Assembly (NCBI GenBank): GCA_948146395.1
Contig: OX411556.1
Location: 34,486,411 to 34,550,410, forward strand
DNA length: 64,000 bases
From: Fragum whitleyi
Lineage: Eukaryota > Mollusca > Bivalvia > Cardiida > Cardiidae
Direction of reading: 5' to 3'
The notes beneath the pieces are model-generated. The model saw only the letters and a program-made list of their open reading frames with translations, was not told the DNA's origin and did not search any database. The position numbers were made by a program, and so were the translations under genes. Of the stretch, positions 23,001-33,978 are shown one piece after another (position 1 is the first letter of the stretch; every line of letters starts with the position of its first letter).

Positions 23001-24586
23001 TGTAGTTAACTGATACAGGCGTTTTGCCTGCGAATGCTTGAGAATGTTTACAAGAATGACAATTCGTAAGGACTCAATAATCTGTAAGTGTAAACCTTGT
23101 ATCAACAGCAATTGTGTGTCTTTGATAGAAATTTCAAAGGAAGAGAGCTGATGCACACATCTTTAACTCTTACTCTTAATTGATGAACTTGTTGTTTGAT
23201 ACAGTTCTAAATTTATACGCATAAGCGAGCTACGCACAATATACGTGCATACTTTACTCGAGACGTTAAAGGGCAGTTACAACAATTTGAAACAGAGTAA
23301 AGCGGACAAACTAACAAAAATAAGACGAAGTGATTTTTATTCGTGGGAAATTATAAATGTCAAAGCAAAAATACAACCTTGAAAAAAAAAAAAAACATAT
23401 TTATCCATTGTATATTTACAGATTGCCGAAAAATGGTGTTATGGCCGTCATTAAGCGCCAATGAAATAGGTATGGGCTTTGAAAAATTGATTCACATTTG
23501 TTTTACCGAGACCCGCTCTCATTAACTCATAAGGCTTCAGAAATACCATTCTTAAGAAATCTTTTCTTGAACCAAATTGTAGGCAAAGTAACCATGTTGA
23601 CTCATATGGGCTTATTAAGGGTCCAAATAATCACACGCACACGCACACACACACCCTTCTCTTATGGGCTTCATTTAGCGCTAAAGCAACGGTTACAATT
23701 AAGAACATCATGTTATTGAAATATATTCCTAACAAAATCATTCTTAATTATTCATGCAACACTCCATTCATTCCCAAAACATTTAAAGGGAGGCAATGGG
23801 TATTTTGAAGGCAATTAGCGATTTCATGTAACCTCCCTGAAAAGTCATTCAAAACACGCTCCACCCGCTCATTCAATTTCATTTCGATATAATTCCACAA
23901 GCATTCACTATGTCAATTTCACTATGTTTTAACTGTGTGGGTTTTGAAATTTTGATTCATATACTTTTGTACCATTTGTGGTACAAGTAGGCATCATAAA
24001 GAGGACTATATTTTTTTCAAAAATCGCGAGTTTGGAAAACTCCTAAATCTGTTCATATGGGCTCATTTTATAGTCAATCAAAAAACAAATCAGAAGTTAA
24101 ACATATGGGTTATAATGAGCGCCCACACAAATTCCAATTTGACCCTAGAGAACATGGACATGCAAGTATTCCACGCCAACCCATACTTAATACCAAACAG
24201 GGATTAAACAAATTTCGAAACAGACAAGGTTTTTTCCCTTAACCCACTTATATAAAAACACCAAAATGGCTATTTTGGGCTCTGTGAGAGCCCATAAAAT
24301 GGTGAAATAAGCTTTTAAAACATGGGTTTTTGTATATTTTTTCTCCAATCCACACTAAATACACAGCCAAACCTAAGAAATCATTTAAGGAAAAAAAATC
24401 ACATCTCTTGAGGAAAATACCTATTTAGCTCATATGGGCTCCCAAAATCGGGGAATGGGCTCTGAAAATTTGGACCCGCATAGTTTGCGTTTACTTTATC
24501 CCTAAACAATCAATTAAAAACAAAAAAATCAATTTCAGGACGAAAATCCTACGGGAGCCCTTTTTCGCACATAAGGAACCACACTA
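20084..24586. mobile_element. 4.5-kb long-TIR DNA element, TAA target duplication
   Basis: The ends TAGTGCGGTGCCTTATG and CATAAGGAACCACACTA are inverted, and TAA lies at 20081-20083 and 24587-24589. The interrupted host MITE gives the empty site, GTTGTCA-TAA-ATGACAAC, matching the intact neighbour copy apart from TTA for TAA. The inverted similarity continues for several hundred bp inward, for example AACTATGCGGGTCCAAATTT and TTTTGGGCTCTCACAGAGCC. The 3-bp duplication suggests a PIF/Harbinger-like mechanism (inference). I found no transposase; open frames inside are short and unconvincing. An AAAGGGAGG-family relic at about 23760-23935 and a (CA)n run near 23636-23656 lie inside. Confidence 0.85.
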
Positions 24587-24782
24587 TAAATGACAACTTA
24601 TTAATATTATCTTTTATTTTCATACATTTATTTTAATTTAAAATTTGAGAAAATTGAACCTGAGTCTGAGAAAAGTTTTATAACCTTGGGCCCAGATGAC
24701 CTTGGCAAAGTTCTAGTATAATAAGCAGGTGAAGCCGCCAAGGGTTGGCAGTGTTCGTCTAGATTAGTATAACGTCGTTCTA

Positions 24783-24839
24783 ATTCTAAAACCTCGTAAC
24801 TGCAGCTTGATCAAAACCGTAGTTACGAGGTTTTAGAAT
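24783..24839. repeat. Short hairpin, CCTCGTAACT motif
   Basis: Perfect 19-bp arms, ATTCTAAAACCTCGTAACT and its complement, enclose a 19-base loop. It shares the CCTCGTAACTNCAGCTT core with the MITE at 6600-6990. Confidence 0.85.
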
Positions 24840-25727
24840 AACATCGACGGTAAGTCTTAATCAATCGATAAGTAAGCAACATGGAAGCTGGTGTGAATTT
24901 AGGATAATAACTTATATTATGGACATTAAGTTGTTGAATTGATGATAATTAAATTTTATTTATAAACGAAGCATCTGGCATTTTAATAGAACGCGATTGA
25001 ACTGTATACAATTCACCATAAGCAAACTTTATGAAAGCTTGAACATACTTAAACGATTTTTTTTTATTGCATGTTAAAATGTTGGAACCCATTCGAATCG
25101 TCTCATTGAAAATGCATAAATGTTAGCGCCACCTATATATGTTATCAAAATAGCCTATCTTATTTTTCGTAAATATTATACCAAACGACCGTTTCCACAA
25201 GTCACCGCTTTAAAGTGGTCCCTAGGGTATCGCTTAAAACAATTATTAATGTTCAAAGCTACTGACCTATAGGTTATGTTTACAGTTTCATAACATTTAT
25301 TTAGCGCCTTTTGTTTATTTATGGAGAAATAACGATATATTTTCACTTGATAAATTCACCGCCTTACCAGTGAAAATTGTCAAAAAATAACACTATCTGA
25401 CGATATCAAAGCGGGGCCCATATCATAAACGTTGCATAGCAGTCACGCAAGAAAAAGACGCGCCTTAAAATTGTTTTAAAACTTTAACATTTGCGTCATT
25501 TTTTTTAGCGTTAAAGAAATATAATTATCTTTTAATTTTTGAGTAAGATCCATTAATATTCATTTCGCGAACAACAAAAGCTACATTTTCACTGTCGACT
25601 CCGCTACTCGTAAAAATATGGCTACTGTTGTTCACTCAAGACCTGAAAGAAATTAATTTCGATATGTTATTTCATACTGCATACATATCGTCACATATTT
25701 TCGTATAAGCGTTTAGATATGCCCACC
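24840..25727. other. Intergenic sequence, nothing recognised
   Basis: AT-rich, no credible open frame, no repeat structure I could support. Confidence 0.5.
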
Positions 25728-25730
25728 TGG

Positions 25731-28294
25731 GGCCTCTTTCAAGAAAGTTCCTACGATTGAAATTTGGTCGTATCGCAATCGTACGATAAAAATTGGCTTT
25801 CAAGAAACATTTTGGCTTTCAATAAAGGCGTCGTATCGTGAAATCTACGATAAAATATACGACACCTTCAGACCAGTCGTAAATTTTACGATATTGTCCC
25901 TATGAGCCTAAAATGTACTCGGATTTCTTTCTTACTCTCGCGGATGTTAGAACGATTATTTAGCTATGCACGTGCCAAATTTCCCAGAACAATAAAGTGT
26001 AATAAATGAGATATATTGAAAACAATTGATGCACCATCATTTCGATATTTGATTTAACTCTGCGATAATCGTACGATTGTCGCAGAATGTTTACATAGTG
26101 GTATAGTCCGTTTGATTTCTATATGGACCAACATTTCGCCGAAAATCTCAGAAATTAAATAAGGAAACGCATATTTTTCTTGTCATATCATTTTTTCCAG
26201 CTAATACCATGACGAATTCTGTTTTTCAGAATTTTTGAATGTAAAATAATGATTTTGTCCGTCTGTCTACATGTTAACTTTCAGCATTTCATACCTACTA
26301 GTTACTGTATTAAACGGAACAGCGAATTGTTTAACCAAAAATAGTACTGATTTGCATAGGGGCCGAGTCAAAAGAGTAAAATTTTAAGTGAATTGTATTA
26401 CTATAAAATCGAGTTTTTCAATATAATCAAGTTTGTCTAAGATTTTTGCTACCGTTGGATATCAAATCTGTGTATATTCTCTCTTTCTTCAGAAACTGTT
26501 TGACCAGATAATTGATTATTGATTTTATTCATTCTGAGATGAACCCTATATTTACATGTTAAGACCAATCAAAAAGCATTATTAAACGAAGTAGTTTGGA
26601 ATTTCACGAGGAAAACTTGATGAAAAGGAGAGTACTAACGGTAAAAATCACGTGCTATTTAAGTTTAGGATGACATGACCGTCGATATGCTAATTAGCAT
26701 ATCCAAATAAGGAATAATGGACATTTCATCTGTCAAAAGTTTAGTATAAAACCACGTGTTTTTACTATATATGTTGACATTTTCCTACTATTGAACAGCC
26801 TCCATCACCCCTCGTGTTTAAAAATGGATGATGCGAAAATATTAACATTAACTGGATAGACAAAATCATTATTTTGAAATCATTTTATTTCCAAAAAATA
26901 TTTTTGGAATGGTATTAAGCTGAAATTAAGATTTTACTACATACAAATCCTTTATTCAAAAACAATTTTATGTAATTGATGAAAAGGTTGGTCCATATAG
27001 AAGTCAAACGGACTATATTAAATTTTTTATTTACCGTAAGAATCGACCCTTTCATGATCATGACTGAAAATGTTTGCTTAACCCTTCCTAGTGACACAGA
27101 AAGTAGAAGATACCAAATCGATAGATTTTTTAAGCTTATATAAGTTACTTATTTTCTTTTTTAAACAAATTACTCTAAAATTATGCAATATGGATACCTG
27201 TGTTTTATGCTTTAGGAACTACGTTAATTAAAAGGAAAATTCCACAACCTAAAGTCAAAACCATACAATTCTTGATAAAAAGGGGGATTTCTTATTAACA
27301 ACAACAACAACAACATCACCAATAAAACCGCTGCACTCGCTATTTTTTCTCTCTCTTTTCGACAAATATGAACAGAGCAAATAATCAAGCAAATACAATA
27401 AGTGAACGGCGATGCTAAGCCAGACGAAACATGTCTAAGCTACATATAACTATTGTAGTTACACGGATACGACAAAGAGAACTGCACTAGAACCAAAGTT
27501 AGAGTTATCGGCAATTTTGTATGAAAGCGATGGAATATAATATCCATCTATAGTTCGTTTCAATACCATCCTTAAATAGTTCGTTTCAATACCTTCCACA
27601 TAGGCACAGAACTATACAGATTTGAAGAATTACATAACAAATACATCATATAGGAAAAATGGATGAGCCATTTTTTCATCTTACCTTTTTAACAATTTGT
27701 ATCTTATACATGTATATACTTCACCAGAAAACAACCAACCAAACAATCAACAACGATAATAAAATAAAACGATAATAAAGGCATACACCGAAAACTTGGT
27801 GGAGATGATCATTAAGTAGAACAAGTACATTTTTACCATGCGGTCCAATGTTCGATTGCTCCAATTTCGGCGCGACAGCCGGTGTACTCTCATTGGAAAG
27901 GGAATCGACACTGTAAGCTAAATTAACTATGCAATTATGAGCACTTATATAATTACATTGACATAGATATTTAGATATCAATGAGAAATGTGTAGTTCGA
28001 CGAATTTAGTTTAAAAATGCCTTTATATACAAGTAAATGGCTTCTCTACGGTCAGTTTGCTGATTTACCCTTTTTGGTATTGTAAAAAGCGGACAATTTA
28101 CCCACTAACGCGGAAGTTTATATCATTTGATCAGCACGTGCAGATGTGAAAGATCAACTTTACGATAATCTTATGAGGTCGTATAGTCTGCGAATTTCAA
28201 CGATATTTTTGTGAAAACCGTTTACGACCGTCTTAAATATAATCGTACGATAATTATAAGAAAAATCGTACGATATTTTACTTGAAAGAGGCCC
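25731..28294. mobile_element. 2.56-kb DNA element with GGGCCTCTTTCAAG ends
   Basis: GGGCCTCTTTCAAG at the left is mirrored by CTTGAAAGAGGCCC at the right, and CTG lies directly outside both ends (25728-25730 and 28295-28297), a likely 3-bp duplication. CGTACGAT-type motifs are repeated near both ends, as transposase-binding subterminal repeats often are (inference). No transposase is readable. It hosts the nested element at 26104-27015. Confidence 0.75.
26104..27015. mobile_element. 912-bp nested long-TIR element, TA target duplication
   Basis: TAGTCCGTTTGATTTCTATA is mirrored by TATAGAAGTCAAACGGACTA, with TA at 26102-26103 and 27016-27017. Weaker inverted similarity continues inward, for example AAAATAATGATTTTGTC against GACAAAATCATTATTTT. 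No coding region. Confidence 0.82.
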
Positions 28295-28297
28295 CTG

Positions 28298-29570
28298 GTA
28301 CATTTTTTCTAGACTGGTCCAACTAGCGAATATCAAAAAAGAAAAGGCTTCATACATGAGTCGACAGTAGGACCAATCTAATTTTTTCCTACTAAGAGCT
28401 ATCTGCTTACGTGACATTGCGTTTATATCATTCGGACTCTGTGTGTCGATGTTAGAATTCGCTGCTTTGATGGGTCGGTAACCTTTCGTAGAGCGGTACA
28501 CTTCGTTCTGCAACATCTTGAACCAAACAAGCGGTAATCTTTCACTTTTACGATTGCAATTACTTACTTAATTTTGAAGATTTTCCATCTAAAAATATTT
28601 GTTGTTGTTCAACCACGGTTAATGTACTTAAATCCAGACTTGCATTTTGAACACTTGTAATATAGATACAAGAATCATTTGAATGCAATTTCAGTCAGGC
28701 GAAGTATTCGACCAAACGATTAATGTTCATGCACAATTAGCGAAACTTAAGATACGAAATCAAAAATCCTATATTTTGAGTTACGAATGGCTTTTCTCTA
28801 GATAAGACTATTTTCTCCGTTACTTTCAAGAGATTTTGTACAACACTTCATGACCGCAAGTAGTGTAATTTTTGAGATAAATACACTCATGGCATTGTAC
28901 TTATTTCGGAACTGAGTATATACCCAGGTGACAAGAAATAGCGGAGAATGCTATCAATCTTACAGTTAATCATTCTAAATCGCTCGCTTAGCTCTCCATC
29001 TCATGCTTTTAAAACAGTCACTCCAGTCACTCAAAACGCTCCTTACGCTCCGAAATTGTTCAGAACGATCAAATCATCTTGTGTGTTTGTATAGAGTGTA
29101 TTTGTCAGCGCTCAATTAGTCCACGAAGACGCAAAAATAGAAAAGTGCGTAGATTTCATTAACAGGGGTGGGGTGGGATAATCAAATATGTATAATATCA
29201 CGATTTCATAAAACCGCCCCTTAATCATTCCAAACTCATTCACCTTGTCAGTTTATGATTTGTACCCAGAGAGCAATTATATAAATGAAATCAAGATTTA
29301 CGTGTAAATTGATCCAACAGGCCTTTAAACTAGATTTATAGGACACTGCTTTAGGGTATCTGCTTACTAAGCAGGTCGAGAGTGTAAATTTTACGATATG
29401 AATCTAAATATGAACTACATTTGTATATGAATATTTCTGCTGAACAAACAATCACGTTTACATTATACACGTGTATAGATCCACAAGTTTAAGTGAGTGT
29501 TCAAAGGTAATTTTTGTCTATAACTGTATAAACAATTTTAACCTTTGATCAATCAATCTAAATTCCGGAA
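28298..29570. other. Intergenic DNA with an AAAGGGAGGTAAT-family relic
   Basis: At about 28965-29260, CAGTTAATCATTCTAAATCG and ATTCCAAACTCATTCACCTTGTC match the ends of the 430-bp MITE family, with an internal segment that differs. The rest holds nothing recognised. Confidence 0.4.
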
Positions 29571-31450
29571 CTATATACGTGATTTCAATCTTTTAATGTG
29601 TGTGGGTCTGATGGGGATCGCCGGATTCTCGGTCAAGGGGCTCCAAATTCTATTTACAGTTTCTGTTATCAAGAGCGTAACCACCATCACGCAATTTACG
29701 CAAGTGCGTAAAAAATAATCCTCTGTTATCAAGCTATAGTCACGATGTTTTGATTTTTCACCAACGCTCAAATCATAAAAAGGAGAGTACGAATGGAATT
29801 CATCTTTTGACATGGTTCTCATTTCGCCTATATCCTATATAGTCTGTAGTTTTCGCTTTCTGAGTACGTATATATTTCAAAATCCTAGTTACGCCTATGG
29901 ATATCGATCTCAGTTCTTACAATTTATCAAAAATTAGATGCAAATTATGATCTTCCTTTATCTAAAATGTATAAAGTAAAAAAGAAATAAATAGATGAAT
30001 AACAAAATTGACCTTATGCTGTAATCTAACTATGATTCAAAGACGAATCAAACGGCTGATGACGAACAATACACAAGATACAGTATAATGAGATAATAAT
30101 TTCTCTTAGTCAAGATGATCTGAATCGAGTTTAGTATTGAAAATTAATAAACTTAGCGAGCTAAATTACTTTTCTGTTCTATAACAGTTAAGATCAGTTT
30201 GTCCGAAAAAAATCGTACAACAAATTCTTTTTCTTACAAAAAAAACAAACAAAAAAACAAGTTCTATTCATTAATACTATTGATGGGAACGAATAGCAAA
30301 AATCACATTCGCATATTCGTTTTAAAATTCGAGTATATTCGAATATTCGTTATAGTTCCGTTCAAAAATTAACAATAGAATGTCGGTTATATCCGTTGGC
30401 TATTCCTGTTCGTGTTTGAGTTTATTTTAACTTATGCAAATAAAGAAAAAAGGAATGAGTTATTTGATTTACTAATTTGGTTTCTGCAAAAAAGAAAGAA
30501 AAAAAATCCGAGACATATTTTTGGTCTTATAATATGCTTGAATGAAAATCAATAAAAAGAAATACTTAGAAATGCCGGTAGCCGCTACACGAGACGTAAT
30601 TCAATTACCTAGTAGGGTTGCCTTTCGTTTCTCTTACCCTGTGGAAAGGTTAATTTTTATTACATAGTTGTTCCAAAAATTGGGTATTAACTTATAAATA
30701 ATAAAAATACAACGACCACGTGCATAAGATGTCGTCACTTGCAGAGTCATTCTTCACACATGTTCGCGAAATCTATGAGACTGGTCCGTAAAAAAGACAA
30801 TACTAATTTTATGATAAGAAATATAAGCTTCCCAAGTCAATTAATATTCTTCTTGTGTATCTAAAAGGCGTGTGATAAGCGACCCTGACCAAGCTTTATG
30901 ACTATTTGTCATAATTGTGGCTCCTAGAGTATAAAAAAGAACATCATCATTAAAACCCCCTTTCCTGCGAAACCACATTGATCTTTTCCAATCTATATAG
31001 CGTTTTTCCTTAAGACCCGACAAACTATCTGAAAATAATTGAAAAGGTCTGAAATTTAGGCCATTTTCGTGGACTAACGAGAGTAAGAAAGAAAATATCA
31101 TTAAGGTCCATTTCACCATGGTATCACATGGATCTTCCCCGATTTCAAAAGTCTTCATCCATATGACGTGACAAAAGTTTAAAGGTACTCTCATATAGAT
31201 AGGACCATATTTGTGGCCTCTAGAGTGTAAAAAAGGACGATTTCATAAAGATCCATTTTCCCGTGTTATCAAAAAGATCCTTCCCTTTTTTAAAAGTCTT
31301 AATCCTTGTGGCCTGACAGACAGTCTGACCAAGTTTCACAAAGATTGGCACACCGTTGCACTCTAGGGTGTAAACACTGAAATTGTTGACGGCGGACTTA
31401 GGTGGACAGAGGACGGATATTCCATGGATTGATAACGGATCGTGATATGA
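29571..31450. other. Old dispersed repeats
   Basis: About 29740-29930 (CACCAACGCT, CGCCTATATCCTATATAGTC, AGTTACGCCTATGG) is related to 12180-12400. About 30840-31430 contains GACCAAGTTTCACAAAGATTGG and CTCTAGGGTGTAAAC blocks, typical of a degenerate tandem repeat widespread in molluscan DNA as I recall it. Antisense open frames here follow these repeats. Confidence 0.45.
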
Positions 31451-31719
31451 GTAACTATGAGAACTGATTTCATAAAAGTTTCAAACAGCCTCCTCGCCGA
31501 TGTCAGCAGTACTTTGATTACAAAAGAGGCCTATATGTCCAGTGAACTGAAAACTTTTATAGCTACATGTGGGTATCATATTTTTTATGGACACCTTTTT
31601 GGACAAACATATTGTCTAATTACATTACGGTTGGTTGACATCACTTCGTTTTCAGGTGAGTTTTTTTTTTTTTAAATCGAAATAATATAGATTTTATAAC
31701 ACTGATGTACGCAGTTCTT

Positions 31720-31798
31720 GAATTGATTGATTGATTGAATGAAGTTTAACGCCGCTTTCAACATTATTTCAGTTATATTGCGGCGGCTTGAGCACCTT
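31720..31798 (-). mobile_element. 79-bp 5'-truncated SINE with 11-bp target duplication
   Basis: Only the SINE 3' end is present (GTTTAACGCCGCTTTCAAC through GCGGCGGCTTGAGCACC). ACGCAGTTCTT is duplicated at 31709-31719 and 31799-31809. Confidence 0.88.
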
Positions 31799-31809
31799 AC
31801 GCAGTTCTT

Positions 31810-33097
31810 AAAAAAGGAATCTCAGTTTTTAAACACAATTGGGTCATATGGCAACAAAAAGCCATTAACTAAAGATTTTTTCAAACTGTATTGACTAATC
31901 TACAATCTATATAACCATGTCTTTTCCAATAGGATTCTAAATTCCTAGTTTATATTATAGGGTTAATTCATGTTTTTTGAGGGCATTTATATTTGCAGAG
32001 ACCTGAGAACGGCGGATTAATTTCATAGAAACGATTTAAAACTAGTTACAAACCTAAGAATATGCCGGAACAATTGCCACATACATTACAACTTCCAATT
32101 TGTTTATACAGACGTTGCTTGTCAAATTTATGACACAACATAATTTTACGCGGGATTCAGAGTAACGTCTTTAGGTATGCTCTATAATAATGTTGGACAT
32201 GAATAAATTTTCACACATTTTACTAATCAATGTGTACAGTCTTCTAGATGTAGTCTTTGTAGTTTTTTAAACAGAATGCATAAAATACTCTTTTGGGACA
32301 AAACGAATATTGCAGAAAAAATATAAGAATCACAGAAAATGATTAAAGTGTATGAGCCCAAATAAAGGATATTTGAGTAAATAAAAAACAAGGCGTAAAT
32401 GACACGTAAATTAACTGATTAATCCACGTTTTCTCCCGTTAACGCCCGGGTTTTGTCCGTAAATGCATGCCTCAACTTCTTGTAAGACAGAAGATGGAAT
32501 TCTTCAAATAAAGTAATCAACGATTCTTTTATCCAACGAGCATTACACATGTACACAAATCCCGAAACAACTGAGTTTTCACCATGCAGTTTCTTTTAAG
32601 TTCCCTAATTGGCATTGTCATTTCTTTGGTTTGCTTCCTCAGTTTTGTAAGTGTAATGTTTTTGCTCATTTTTAAGGTGATTCGGCTTCTTGTGGCACTA
32701 AAGTCAACACTCTCATTAAACAGAAAATTCCTCTATTGCTCTCTGATTGTCTATGCGGATATAATTGGATGATAAAACGCAGTAAAACACTGTGTTTTGA
32801 CACCAAATTGTAATGTGCCCTGTTTTAATTGTAGATTTTAATTTTTCTCGAAGACACGTCCATACTTGTGACGTCACGTGAACCCACGTGTGGAATGACG
32901 CGTTTTCGTGGACTGCGCCCTTAACATTCCCGAGGTCTATTCCGTAAACTTTTGCTTCAAAAATAAACTTCTAAACATTTCATGAGAACTGAAACATTAT
33001 GTTTTCACTTCAAGCATTTTTGAGTTTCAAAGCTAATTTTTTGTACAAAATTTCATGTATGAAATACGCATAGGAGTAATTCCAAAGCTACAGCTTC
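31810..33097. other. Intergenic sequence, nothing firm
   Basis: A block GATTAATCCACGTTTTCTCC at about 32420 recurs as GGTTAATTCACGTTTTCTCC at about 40633, a small dispersed repeat. A 62-codon hydrophobic frame at 32584-32772 has no family resemblance and no splice context that I trust. Confidence 0.4.
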
Positions 33098-33978
33098 TGT
33101 CTCATAAACGCTCGAAGACGTAGACGATGCTTCAAAGACGATTTTTTATGAAAACGGTGATATAATCGTTGAATAGTCGTCCACAAGCCGGTTTTATCGA
33201 TGAATCGGACGAATGAAAATTCGGGTTTTCTGAGATCTGTAAGTTTTATCTTCAAGATAGAGTTTGCCGGCTAGTCGAACACTTTTTGATTTGTGGAAGA
33301 TCTCGTAAACAAGTCGGCGGATCGCTAGCAATACGTCGCTGACAAGTCGCCGATCCCAAACGGAAATAAATAGGTCAAAAAGGAACAAAAAAAACCCTCA
33401 ATGTGTACAAAGTCGGTGTGAATCGGCCGATAGTCGGTTGACGTCTTGTCAACCGCCGGCGATTATTCGTCGATACAATATTGACTTTTACAAATCTTAA
33501 AGACGTCACCGACTCGTCGATAGAATTTAACTTGAAGTAAAACTCACCGACGCGTCATCGATTAAAAAAAAATAAATCAATCATCGAATATAACGATTCA
33601 GCGGCTAGTCGGCGACTTCTTAGCTACTATAGTCTACGATTTTGTCATCATGGCGATTCTACTAAAGCTTGTCGACAATGCGTCGCCTCGGTGGTCTAGT
33701 GAACATGCACTCGATCCGGTACCTGGAGGTCCGTGGTTCGAGCCCCACTGTCGCCGGGGTGTGTTTATGGGCAAACATTTAATAGCCAGCCCTAGTCCAC
33801 CCAGCTGTAGAATTGAGTAGCAGTGGATGTAAACCACTGCCTCCCTCTCAGGGGCGTGAAAATATCAGGATTGAGTGTTCGAGAGCGACTCCATAAGCTT
33901 AAGCTTTCGTCGCAATCGAACTAAAATAAATAAGTATTAACTAAGGCATCGCCGAAGCGACGAAGCGTTTATGAAATA
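33098..33978. mobile_element. GTCG-rich inverted-end element, split by a SINE
   Basis: CTCATAAACGCTCGAAGACG near 33100 is mirrored imperfectly by CGAAGCGACGAAGCGTTTATGA near 33950-33971. The interior is unusually rich in CpG-containing motifs such as GTCGGCGA, GTCGCCGA and CGTCGA on both strands, in strong contrast to the AT-rich surroundings. The class is unknown. Confidence 0.55.
33684..33935 (+). mobile_element. Second tRNA-derived SINE family
   Basis: The head has CTCGGTGGTCTAGTGAACAT (A box) and GTGGTTCGAGCCCCA (B box). The body contains AGCAGTGGATGTAAACCACT and ends near GAACTAAAATAAATAAGT. It is unrelated in sequence to the 8058 family. Confidence 0.7.

Noticed and set aside
30841..31194. 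Antisense 117-codon frame
   Set aside because: It lies in a degenerate dispersed repeat (GACCAAGTTTCACAAAGATTGG type).
32584..32772. 62-codon hydrophobic open frame, possible small membrane protein
   Set aside because: AT-rich DNA readily gives hydrophobic frames; no family resemblance, no splice or promoter context.
33690..33760. Possible tRNA gene
   Set aside because: Same reason: it continues into a SINE body, with no proper acceptor stem.
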